Below, one piece after another: positions 37,214 through 45,362 of a stretch of 64,000 nt of DNA. Position 1 is the stretch's first letter. Each line of letters starts with the position of its first letter. The stretch covers positions 124,001-188,000 of the forward strand of contig CAWHJF010000021.1 of assembly GCA_963829575.1 (NCBI GenBank), read 5' to 3'. Under the pieces are notes generated by a model. The model was given only the letters and a program-made list of their open reading frames with translations, had not been told where the DNA came from and searched no databases. The position numbers and the translations under genes are program-made. Source of the DNA: KACC-23026 sp963829575. GTDB lineage: Bacteria > Bacillota > Bacilli > Bacillales > Sporolactobacillaceae.

Positions 37214-37243
37214 GAAAAAATCCGACCTTGTGAGGATCGGACT
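37214..37243 (-). terminator. Terminator after TetR-family gene
   Basis: On the minus strand TCCGATCC / GGTCGGA (one bulge) is followed by TTTTTTC, ~70 bases past the regulator stop. The rest of the 36964-37309 gap shows only AT-rich DNA. Confidence 0.6.
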
Positions 37244-37309
37244 TTTAGGTGAGTGACCGTCACTTTGTTTTGCTAGGTCGACAAAATTCAGGAGGTGACA
37301 GGCACCCGC

Positions 37310-37915
37310 CTACACCATAACATTGCACAACTGTTCCAATATCTCTTCTGGTGCGTAGCCGCGTACTTCTCGTTGAAATAAATAGGCGTCACTTTTTAAA
37401 GCGGCAAGTAACAAGTCCGCTTTAAAGGTGCTGTTGGGTTGTGAAATCCCATGTGCCATCTCGTCAAATAGAGTGACAAAATGATGGTGGAGTTCATGGT
37501 ATAAAGGATTACGTGCGTATGGTTTTGAACCACTTCGTTGCTCAAACTCTTCGACGCCTTTTAATAACTGAGCCTTGCTTTCTCTAAACCGAATAAACAA
37601 ATTTAAAATACCTCTTAGCCGCTCACGAGGTTGCTGGGTCTTATTTTCTTCTAAGTACATTTCTATTGCCTCAAAGCACATGACTACATTGTCTTTAATT
37701 AAATCTAGGCATAATTCCCCCTTATTTCGATAACGCCTATATAAGGTTCCTGGACCAATTTCCGCTACTGTTGCAATTTGATTCATACTCACTTCTTCGA
37801 CACCAAATTGTTCGAACAAGTCAGCCGCTGTCTCTAAAATCCGTTGTCGATTAAGAGCGGCATCACGTCGTTCCGTCCGATTAAAATGAAGGTCTTCCTC
37901 TTTCATCCTGCTCAC
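37310..37915 (-). CDS. TetR-family transcriptional regulator
   Basis: This 201-residue repressor has an N-terminal TetR HTH: RQRILETAADLFEQFGVEEVSMNQIATVAEIGPGTLYRRYRNKGELCLDL. The C-terminal ligand domain is of the TetR_C group used with small hydrophobic effectors. It is divergently placed from an isochorismatase-fold gene and an MFS exporter. A 14-bp perfect palindrome sits in the shared intergenic region, so it most likely represses that unit and perhaps itself. The inducer is unknown. Confidence 0.88.
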   Translation of the reverse strand: MSRMKEEDLHFNRTERRDAALNRQRILETAADLFEQFGVEEVSMNQIATVAEIGPGTLYRRYRNKGELCLDLIKDNVVMCFEAIEMYLEENKTQQPRERLRGILNLFIRFRESKAQLLKGVEEFEQRSGSKPYARNPLYHELHHHFVTLFDEMAHGISQPNSTFKADLLLAALKSDAYLFQREVRGYAPEEILEQLCNVMV

Positions 37916-37940
37916 CCCTGAGTTTCAAATAACCTATTTA

Positions 37941-37970
37941 TTGACAAGCGGAGATATCTCCGTTTAGAAT
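37941..37970 (+). promoter_or_regulatory. Sigma-A promoter with TetR operator palindrome in the spacer
   Basis: TTGACA (37941-37946) and TAGAAT (37965-37970) are spaced by 18 bases. The spacer contains the perfect palindrome CGGAGATATCTCCG (37949-37962). A TetR dimer bound here would block RNA polymerase, giving direct repression of the gene at 38024. Confidence 0.75.
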
Positions 37971-38023
37971 AAGCGATAGAGTTCTCCACTTATTCTAACC
38001 AAACGAAAAGAGGTTTACAACAC

Positions 38024-38593
38024 ATGTCCAATCAAACACTAAAATCTGCTCTACTTGTCATGGATCTTCAAAACGGCATTGTCTCCCGTTTTGCTGAAAA
38101 TGAAGATGCAATTGTTCCTTTTCAAAAAGCGATCGCAAGCGCCCGCGCACACAACATTCCGGTTATTTATGTACGTGTTGGGTTTAGTGAGGGCTACCCT
38201 GAAGTCAGTCCAAAGAATAAAGGATTTTCTGCCATTGCAGAACATGGCGGAATGACCCTAAACGACGCCTCCACACAAATTCATGAATCAGTTAAACCAC
38301 AACAGGGCGAACCAATTGTAACTAAATACCGCATCAGCGCGTTTGCCGGAAGTACACTTGAAGTCATTCTTCGCGCCCAACAAATTGACACGCTCATTAT
38401 AAGTGGTATTTCAACAAGTGGTGTGGTACTTTCAACCGTGCGTGAAGCGGCCGACAAAGATTTCCAACTCACCGTTTTAAGCGACGCGTGTCTCGACTCC
38501 GATCCTGACGTCCATCGCGTTTTAACTGAGAAAGTCTTTCCTCGCCAGGCCGAGGTCCTTACAGTCGACGCTTGGTCTGAGACTTTAAATTAA
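38024..38593 (+). CDS. Isochorismatase-fold hydrolase lacking the catalytic Cys
   Basis: This 189-residue isochorismatase-like protein has the catalytic-Asp strand ALLVMDLQNGIV and the Lys loop VTKYRISAFAGS. Where active members have G-x-x-T-x-x-C-V, this one has SGISTSGVVLSTVR, so the nucleophile is not Cys. The same GIxTSGVVLSTVR variant occurs in a subgroup of TetR- and MFS-linked proteins, from memory. It may bind rather than hydrolyse its ligand or use another mechanism. It is the first gene under the TetR operator. Confidence 0.85.
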   Translation: MSNQTLKSALLVMDLQNGIVSRFAENEDAIVPFQKAIASARAHNIPVIYVRVGFSEGYPEVSPKNKGFSAIAEHGGMTLNDASTQIHESVKPQQGEPIVTKYRISAFAGSTLEVILRAQQIDTLIISGISTSGVVLSTVREAADKDFQLTVLSDACLDSDPDVHRVLTEKVFPRQAEVLTVDAWSETLN

Positions 38594-38619
38594 TCAAAAG
38601 AAGCTGACCAAGAAATAAG

Positions 38620-38703
38620 AGTCAGACCCCTCGCCACACCCTATTTTTTAAAAATGGGGTGTGGTGCGTTGGCGAGGGTGTCAGACGATCCTGAGTCAGA
38701 CTC
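38620..38703. repeat. Long imperfect inverted repeat (REP-like)
   Basis: GTCAGACCCCTCGCCA on the left is mirrored by TGGCGAGGGTGTCAGAC on the right, with an inner CACACCC/GGGTGTG stem and GAGTCAGAC repeated at the outer right edge. It lies between the isochorismatase-like gene and the MFS gene. It may form a large RNA hairpin or be a mobile palindromic element. Confidence 0.6.
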
Positions 38704-38761
38704 TTAAACATTTTTATTTAAAGTCTACGTCTCCAGGTGAACACAGAAAGAAGGCGCTCTA

Positions 38762-40159
38762 ATGGCAAACGCTCTTAGCCAGAATTCTTTTAATCAAAAA
38801 TTAATCGCCCCGATGATTTTAGGATCCATTCTGAATCCAATTAACTCGTCAATTATCTCCGTTGCTTTAATTCCTATTGGGCAAGTCTTTGGTGCGCCCC
38901 CCTCGCAAACGGCCTGGTTGATCTCAGCCCTTTATCTTGCAACAGCCATTGGCCAGCCGGTCGTTGGAAAATTAATCGACGTTTTCGGACCGCGGCGTTT
39001 GTTTCTAATGGCAACTACACTCGTTGGTCTCTCTAGTCTGATCGCGATCTTTGCGCCCAACTTATGGTGGCTCGTAATAGCAAGGGTCCTTCTGGGCTTT
39101 GGAACCTGTGCCGGTTATCCGTCATCGATGTATCTCATTCGAAGTGAAGCAGAACGAACCGGCGTGGAGAGTCCGACGAGTATTCTGACCACGCTCGCGA
39201 TCTCCAACCAAACCATTGCTGTCATTGGGCCTACATTGGGAGGCTTACTGATTGAATTTGGCGGTTGGCAAAGCACCTTTGTTGTGAATCTCCCTTTATC
39301 TATTGCTTGTTTTGCACTGGGTTTTGTTCGCTTTCCAAAGCCCAAGCCCAATTCTTCGGATGACAAAAGAACCCTCGCCTCCATTGATTGGTTTGGGATC
39401 TTATTTTTTGCAGTGGCGCTGATCTCCGGCCTTCTTTTCTTAATGAATCCGAGTCTGACGCACCTTTACTTACTCTTTATTGGAATACTTATGGGAGTGG
39501 CTTTTACCGTTTTCGAGTTGAAGGTACAGGATCCTTTTATCGATGTTCGAGTGCTAGGCGGTAATGCCCCTTTGTTAATGACTTACGCGCGCAGTGTGAT
39601 TACCGCAACGATTTCTTATAGCATGCTTTACGGCTATTCGCAGTGGTTAGAAAAAGGCCGGGGCTTATCCCCGTCCCACGCAGGTTTGCTCCTTTTACCT
39701 ATGTTTCTCACGGCGATTGTCGTCTCTCGTTCCACAGGAAAAAGTCCGGCAATCTGGCTTAAGTTGATGGTCGGCAGTTTATTTCAATGTGTTGCTCTTA
39801 TACTCTTGCTTTTTACAACTCAAACGAGTCCGCTCGTTTTTCTCATTGGAATAGTCTTATTGCTTGGCGTTCCTCAAGGTTTACTCAATTTAGCCAATCA
39901 AAACGCCGTGTATTATCAGGCGGTTCCCGATCAAATCGGAGCTTCTGCAGGCTTATTACGCACCTTCATGTACTTGGGCGCCTTGATCTCTTCCTCAGCT
40001 AATGGCCTCTTGTTAAAAACAAATGCCATGACCGTTGGGATGCATCAAATTGCGATTTTCACGATTAGCATCAGCATGCTTTTGATCCTCCTGACAGTGT
40101 TTGACCGATCATTAAAGCGGGTTGGAGAAAACGCTCAAGCCAAAATCCTTCAACGATAA
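38762..40159 (+). CDS. MFS drug/metabolite exporter (DHA family)
   Basis: This 465-residue protein has about 14 hydrophobic segments. GKLIDVFGPRRLFLMATT is the conserved loop 2-3 motif of the major facilitator superfamily, and IGPTLGGLLIEFGGWQSTFVVNLP is the antiporter motif C region. It is most likely a proton-driven exporter. It lies 168 bases downstream of the isochorismatase-like gene and is probably controlled by the same TetR regulator. The substrate is unknown. Confidence 0.9.
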   Translation: MANALSQNSFNQKLIAPMILGSILNPINSSIISVALIPIGQVFGAPPSQTAWLISALYLATAIGQPVVGKLIDVFGPRRLFLMATTLVGLSSLIAIFAPNLWWLVIARVLLGFGTCAGYPSSMYLIRSEAERTGVESPTSILTTLAISNQTIAVIGPTLGGLLIEFGGWQSTFVVNLPLSIACFALGFVRFPKPKPNSSDDKRTLASIDWFGILFFAVALISGLLFLMNPSLTHLYLLFIGILMGVAFTVFELKVQDPFIDVRVLGGNAPLLMTYARSVITATISYSMLYGYSQWLEKGRGLSPSHAGLLLLPMFLTAIVVSRSTGKSPAIWLKLMVGSLFQCVALILLLFTTQTSPLVFLIGIVLLLGVPQGLLNLANQNAVYYQAVPDQIGASAGLLRTFMYLGALISSSANGLLLKTNAMTVGMHQIAIFTISISMLLILLTVFDRSLKRVGENAQAKILQR

Positions 40160-40172
40160 AATTGGGAAAAGT

Positions 40173-40208
40173 TCAAGAATCGCGATTTGTGGTTCTTGGG
40201 CTTTTTTT
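40173..40208 (+). terminator. Terminator after MFS gene
   Basis: CAAGAA and TTCTTG bracket an AT-rich loop with extra pairs, followed by TTTTTTT at 40202-40208. Confidence 0.72.
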
Positions 40209-40284
40209 GTCGGTGCAGATGGGTGAGTGGGTGTTATGACAAGTCAAAAGACACAGAAGGATGAGGAAGAACAACTCTTCGTCT

Positions 40285-41716
40285 CCCTTTTATAACAATA
40301 ACGGAACCTCGTGTCCCTTTTTTGAATTTGTGTACTCGACGTTCCGCTAACAGCTCGTTGGGTACGCTCACGGCGAGGTTACGTCCACCACGATTCGTTA
40401 TTTCTTCAATTGGATCCAATATTCATAGATAAGTTGGCAAATTGAGGATCGGCGTGTCCCTTTTTTTCTGAAAACGCCCCTATTTATAACAATAACGGAA
40501 CCTCGTCTCCCTTTTATGAATTTGTGTACTCGACATTCCGCTAATAGCTCGGTGTGTACGCTCACGGCGAGATTACGTCCACCACGATTCGTTATTTCTT
40601 CAAATGGATGCAATATTTATAGATAAGTTGGCAAATTGAGGATCGGCGTGTCCCTTTTTTTCTGAAAACGCTCCTATTTATAACAATAACGGAACCTCGT
40701 GTCCCTTTTATGAATTTGTGTACACGACGTTCCGCTAATAGCTCGTTGTGTACGCTCAGGGCGAGATTACGTCCACCACGATTCGTTATTTCTTCAAATG
40801 GATGCAATATTTATAGATAAGTTGGCAAATTGAGGATCGGCGTGTTCCTTTTTTTCTGAAAACGCCCATATTTATAACAATAACGGAACCTCGTGTCCCT
40901 TTTATGAACTTGTGTACTCGACATTCCGCTACCAGCTCGTTGGGTACGCTCAGGGCGAGATTACGTCTACCACGATTCGTTATTTCTTCAAATGGATGCA
41001 ATATTTATAGATAAGTTGGCAAATTGAGGATCGGCGTGTTCCTTTTTTTCTGAAAACGCCCATATTTATAACAATAACGGAACCTCGTGTCCCTTTTATG
41101 AACTTGTGTACTCGACATTCCGCTAACAGCTCGTTGGGTACGCTCACGGCGAGATTACGTCCACCACGATTCGTTATTTCTTCAAATGGATGCAATATTT
41201 ATAGATAAGTTGGCAAATTGAGGATCGGCGTGTTCCTTTTTTTCTGAAAACGCCCATATTTATAACAATAACGGAACCTCGTGTCCCTTTTATGAACTTG
41301 TGTACTCGACATTCCGCTACCAGCTCGTTGGGTACGCTCAGGGCGAGATTACGTCTACCACGATTCGTTATTTCTTCAAATGGATGCAATATTTATAGAT
41401 AAGTTGGCAAATTGAGGATCGGCGTGTCCCTTTTTTTCTGAAAACGCCCCTATTTATAACAATAACGGAACCTCGTGTCCCTTTTATGAACTTGTGTACT
41501 CGACATTCCGCTACCAGCTCGTTGTGTACGCTCAGGGCGAGATTACGTCCACCACGATTCGTTATTTCTTCAAATGGATGCAATATTCATAGATAAGTTG
41601 GCAAATTGAGGATCGGCGTGTCCCTTTTTTCTAAAAACGCCCCTATTTATAACAATAACGGAACCTCGTGTCCCTTTTATGAACTTGTGTACTCGACATT
41701 CCGCTACCAGCTCGTA
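40285..41716. repeat. 194-bp tandem repeat array, 7 full units and one partial
   Basis: The motif TATAACAATAACGGAACC recurs at 40291, 40485, 40679, 40873, 41067, 41261, 41455 and about 41648, giving a constant 194-bp period. The last unit is cut at CCGCTACCAGCTCGT (41716). Units differ by a few substitutions. The units at 40873 and 41261 are almost identical and differ from the one between them, implying a 388-bp higher-order duplication. Each unit contains CGTGTCCCTTTT twice and a GGCGT/ACGCC pair around a T-run. On the minus strand each unit has a 71-codon frame, but 194 is not a multiple of three, the start would be TTG without a Shine-Dalgarno, and adjacent frames overlap, so I regard the array as non-coding. 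Confidence 0.93.
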
Positions 41717-41722
41717 AGGCGC

Positions 41723-42169
41723 TCACTCGGGCGTTACAACGCCATCTTTAAACCGAAAAAAAACCCTTCTAAATTCAAAGGGCGGTTGTTTCTTACGCCT
41801 CAATACGATCTGTAATATCCCGACCACCCCCAATTTGTTGAAGGAGAGTGTTCCTGCTTCATCACGAATCATTTCAACCGTCGTTTCATACCAGCGAAAT
41901 AATCCGTTTTTATGTCGAACACGTCCAATGAATCTCACTGTAGCTTGATCGATGAATACCGCATTCCGTGTTTCTAATAATCTTATATTATCATCTGGAT
42001 GATTTAAGGAGACGGACGGTTTTCCAATGACTTCTTCAGGCGTGTAGCCAAGTAGGGTTTCTACTGATGGCGAAACATATGCGAAGACCCCATCTGGTGA
42101 AACCGAGAGATGGTTATCAAAGAAATACTGGAATACACCAGGATGTTCAAGAAATTTCTTTTGCAGCAT
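41723..42169 (-). pseudogene. Truncated, frameshifted PAS-domain protein
   Basis: The N-terminal ~110 residues form one PAS domain (FFDNHLSVSPDGVFAYVSPSVETLLGYTPEEVIGK, then KNGLFRWYETTVEMI). After RDEAGTLS the expected end of the PAC motif (GRDITDRIEA) is found in the neighbouring frame and stops at TAA 41793-41795. One base has been gained or lost near 41840. The kinase or cyclase domain that normally follows is missing; the sequence runs into the 194-bp repeat array. The array boundary is therefore a gene-truncation breakpoint. Confidence 0.7.
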
Positions 42170-42640
42170 ATTTCTTTAACCACCTTAAAAAAATACTCCG
42201 ATTCACCTTACATTTAAATTTTTATATTAGAGCCCCTACTACTAAAGCAACGGAAATATCTTTGTCTATTTAACCACTGAAACAAATGCCGTCTTGATTA
42301 ATTTTTAGGGTGTTCAGATCATTTTTATAATCCCGTTATGTATGTCCATTACATTTTTTCATATTCATCGTAGTATATAATAACTCAAAGGTAAGGCGGC
42401 ATAACCTTTGGGTTTATAGTAAGGACGTATGGCGACATTGTTGACCCCTGATTAGCGTTACGGGTACGATTTTCTTTTACTAGACAGCCACCCCTCTGTT
42501 CAGTTTAGACCATTCTTTATCTCCTTTTGAATGAGGCACCTTAGCCGTCTAGGGTGCCTAAATTTGTTTGAATTACTGATCCAATCAAGCACCATTTTTG
42601 TAATCCGCCTCCCTTTTTTGTAAGATGATCTTAACGCTTA
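42170..42640 (+). other. Intergenic region with two stem-loops, no gene
   Basis: AACTCAAAGGT (42382-42392) pairs with ACCTTTGGGTT (42404-42414), 11 pairs including one G-U. A second stem AGGCACC / GGTGCCT lies at 42534-42559. These could be part of a structured leader for the thioredoxin-like gene, but no known riboswitch consensus is recognised. Confidence 0.4.
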
Positions 42641-42656
42641 ATTGGGAGGGTTAAAC

Positions 42657-42974
42657 ATGGAAAAATTAAAATCAATGGAACAGTATCATACAATTATTCA
42701 ACAAGAAAATGTGCTTCTTATGTTTTCAGCAGATTGGTGCCCGGATTGCCGCTTTATTGAACCTGCCTTGCCTGAGCTTGAAGCCGAGAATAACCAATGG
42801 ACGCTTTATTACGTAGATCGCGATCAATTTATTGATCTTTGTGCGGATTTGAATGTGTTTGGAATTCCGAGCTTCTTGGCGTTTAACAAAGGGTCCGAAC
42901 TTGGACGTTTGGTAAGCAAAGATCGTAAAACCAAAGACGAAATTCAAGCTTTTATTGATTCACTCGTTGCTTAA
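42657..42974 (+). CDS. Thioredoxin-like protein (CPDC active site)
   Basis: This 105-residue thioredoxin-fold protein has the redox motif WCPDC (ADWCPDCRFIEPAL, ~residues 28-41), the cis-Pro in FGIPSFLAF and the usual beta-strand pattern. It resembles the B. subtilis YtpP/YdbP group and is cytoplasmic. The ATG at 42657 follows GGGAGGG. It is a single gene flanked by a terminator. Its partner proteins are unknown. Confidence 0.85.
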   Translation: MEKLKSMEQYHTIIQQENVLLMFSADWCPDCRFIEPALPELEAENNQWTLYYVDRDQFIDLCADLNVFGIPSFLAFNKGSELGRLVSKDRKTKDEIQAFIDSLVA

Positions 42975-43000
42975 GCCGTCTTACTTGGACGGCAAATTTT
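42975..43000 (+). terminator. Terminator after thioredoxin-like gene
   Basis: GCCGTC / GACGGC immediately after the stop codon, followed by AAATTTTTC. Confidence 0.72.
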
Positions 43001-43017
43001 TCGTAATAGGAATAGGA

Positions 43018-43050
43018 AAAGACCGGCTCAATGCCCGGTCTTTGGTTTTT
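43018..43050. terminator. Bidirectional terminator between convergent genes
   Basis: AAAGACCGG (43018-43026) and CCGGTCTTT (43035-43043) form a perfect 9-bp stem. TTTTT follows on the plus strand and CTTTTCC on the minus strand. It serves the thioredoxin-like gene and the GH18-LysM gene. Confidence 0.7.
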
Positions 43051-43060
43051 ATTCGATTTA

Positions 43061-44911
43061 CTACTTAATATTTAACATTTGACCAATATGGATTACGTTC
43101 GATCGTAATCCATTCTCTTTTTTAATGGTCGAAACGGACGTATGAAATCTTTTGGCAACTCTTGACAAACAATCTCCACGGACTACTTTGTAATGAACGC
43201 TTTTTGCAGAACGATTTGCTGTAGATTGCGACGCTGTCTTAATCGTTATTGGTGTTGGAGTGTCTATTCTTATTTTTAACGTCTGCCCGATTCGAATGAG
43301 ACTCGAATGCAGGTGATTCTCTCTTTGAAGTTGAGAAACTGAAATGTGGTGCGATTTTGCAATTTTCGACAAACAATCCCCGCGTTTCACTTTGTATCCT
43401 AAATCGTTCACTGTCGTCTTAGGTGTCACATTGATGGATGAAGAGACTTTGATTGGGGACAGCGTGGATTTCGCTTGTGACGGGTGTGACACGGTCACCG
43501 TTTGTGTTTTCAAGGTCTTAATTTTTAAGACTTGGCCAATCCGAATCAAACTGGAATGTAACGCATTTTCTTTTTTGATTTGAATCGTCGAGGTGTGATA
43601 GGTCTTTGCAAGTTTTGATAGACAATCCCCGCGCTTTACCTTATAAGAAATAGTCTTCGTGACTTTAATCGTCTTCGTGCCCTTCTTTGGTGCTTGAACT
43701 GGCTCGGCTTTTACTGGTTGAGTAGGGGTTGGGGTTGATTTTGGTGCAACGGGTGGTGAAACAGATTGAGTTGGATTCTGAGTATCACTCGAAACACTCG
43801 TAGCCGTTCCATCTAATACCCTTCGGAAATAATTCCAGGTTGAAGGCTCTTCATGATTTAAACTCCAACTTCCGGTTCCTTTAAGGTTATATTTGTTCAC
43901 TAACTCAATTTTTTCGCTCATCGTTTTCTGATCATCGTACCACAGTACATAGTTACCTGGCGTGAGCGTTAGGGCCCCTGCTTGACTCGTTGCATCTGTG
44001 GGTTTGATCGTAAACGTCGCTTTTTCAGTGTGTTGGGTTGGATCATAGACAACCGTCCCATTATACTGCTTCACATAGTCCTCGACGTTTCGTTGAGAGA
44101 TCGAGATGCCATAGACATTGGTGCCATTCGAAGTTGGACCATCTGTTTTCCAAAGGCGACCATAGAACGGCAATCCAAGTACGAGCTTTTCTGGTGAAAC
44201 GCCTTGGTTAAGCGCATATTGGATGGATTTCTCTACCCATGGTAAACCTGCTACCGGTCCAGGCGTTGGATCGCCAATCCAATTCTCATCATAGGCCATA
44301 ATCATGAGGTAATCGGCATAGTTGGATAGCGCCTTATAGTTATATTCCCCTTGCCAGCCGTTTTTCCAGTTTCCGGGGTTCGCTGCGACGGCGACGGAAA
44401 TCTCTTTATCTGGCATTCTACTGCGAAGCTGCTTAATAAAATCCGTAAGATCCGCTTGATTGTTTTCTGTCAGACCCTCAATATCTACATCGATTCCATC
44501 CAAATTCAACGTCTTCACTTGATTGGCAATCTCTTGTGCTAAAGCTTGTCTATTTTTCAAGCCCGCTTTTCCAATCGTTGGGTCCCAGTTGTTGCTCAAG
44601 TATGGCGTGACACTTAAGCCTTCCTTGTGCATCTCATCCACAAAGGCTTTACTGTATTTATCGGTCACTTTTAAATGCCCATCATTTCCAACTTCAAAAT
44701 AATCGGGTGACACAGCATTCAACGACCCTTTAGTGGTTGCGACTTCTGAAGCATAATCACCAAAAAATAGATAAGACATATTAAATTTTTTTGTGGGTGC
44801 TGTTGGTGTTGCAGCATCTGCAAGATGGGCACCACCAATCAGGGAAGACACCACGATCGAAACTGATAAAATGGAACCCGCAAAAAAGTTTAATGGTTTT
44901 TGAGTTTTCAT
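43061..44911 (-). CDS. Secreted GH18 glycosidase with three C-terminal LysM domains
   Basis: This 616-residue protein has a Sec signal peptide (residues 1-33, cleavage near ADA-AT), then a GH18 barrel with LNLDGIDVDIEGL (D-x-x-D-x-D-x-E, catalytic Glu ~residue 145), YLMIMAYDENWIG and LVLGLPFYGRLW. After a Pro/Thr linker come three LysM repeats (YKVKRGDCLSKLAK, YKVKRGDCLSKIAK and YKVVRGDCLSRVAK) ending at the C-terminus. LysM binds peptidoglycan or chitin, so it probably cleaves N-acetylglucosaminyl bonds in the wall. Each LysM has an unusual Cys (GDCLS). Domain order is opposite to the YaaH/SleL type encoded divergently nearby. Confidence 0.9.
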   Translation of the reverse strand: MKTQKPLNFFAGSILSVSIVVSSLIGGAHLADAATPTAPTKKFNMSYLFFGDYASEVATTKGSLNAVSPDYFEVGNDGHLKVTDKYSKAFVDEMHKEGLSVTPYLSNNWDPTIGKAGLKNRQALAQEIANQVKTLNLDGIDVDIEGLTENNQADLTDFIKQLRSRMPDKEISVAVAANPGNWKNGWQGEYNYKALSNYADYLMIMAYDENWIGDPTPGPVAGLPWVEKSIQYALNQGVSPEKLVLGLPFYGRLWKTDGPTSNGTNVYGISISQRNVEDYVKQYNGTVVYDPTQHTEKATFTIKPTDATSQAGALTLTPGNYVLWYDDQKTMSEKIELVNKYNLKGTGSWSLNHEEPSTWNYFRRVLDGTATSVSSDTQNPTQSVSPPVAPKSTPTPTQPVKAEPVQAPKKGTKTIKVTKTISYKVKRGDCLSKLAKTYHTSTIQIKKENALHSSLIRIGQVLKIKTLKTQTVTVSHPSQAKSTLSPIKVSSSINVTPKTTVNDLGYKVKRGDCLSKIAKSHHISVSQLQRENHLHSSLIRIGQTLKIRIDTPTPITIKTASQSTANRSAKSVHYKVVRGDCLSRVAKRFHTSVSTIKKENGLRSNVIHIGQMLNIK

Positions 44912-45362
44912 ATCGCACTTCTTTCTTTGATGTAATAGTTTTGTAACATGATTTAATTATAAAGTTACGAAAAATGAATAACTACCTTATAAAAATTGGT
45001 AATTTGGCAGAGTACTAGATTGAGCGCTTCTTTTGTAAAGCCATACTTCTTTTTCATGAGCGGTTTGAGTGCCTTCTTTCAATGCTAAACCATCATTGAG
45101 GTGAATACATTGTAAAGATGAGGGTTCGTAATGAATGGTGGATTGACTTGCGTGGATTCTGATATTTATGGGCGGAGATTCGCGACTTTAATGGTGGGAT
45201 TCAATTAAAATGCGCGTGGATTCGTTCATTATGAGCGGGAATTCGATTAAATCCACCCTTTATTCGATTAGACAACTTCGGTATTCGTTCATAGCACCTA
45301 CCCATGACTCGGTGTGAAACTCAGGGATACGAACGCCAGTTTATAGCTAGGAGGTTTTATTT
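44912..45362. other. Intergenic region with degenerate short repeats
   Basis: Between two divergent hydrolase genes, 45150-45300 contains repeated GGATTC / ATTCG words spaced about 20-30 bases apart (for example GTGGATTC, GAGATTCG, GGGATTCA, GTGGATTCG, GGAATTCG, TATTCG). No ORF or RNA is recognised. Confidence 0.4.

Noticed and set aside
40398..41583. Series of 71-residue minus-strand ORFs in the repeat array as a new protein family
   Set aside because: The period is 194 bases (not a multiple of three), the starts are TTG without Shine-Dalgarno, and neighbouring frames overlap. Preservation is explained by recent amplification.
40285..41716. CRISPR array
   Set aside because: Units are 194 bp and contiguous with no unique spacers; no cas genes are near.
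41606..41815. Plus-strand ORF spanning the array end
   Set aside because: It runs from repeat sequence into the antisense of the PAS pseudogene, so it is a shadow.
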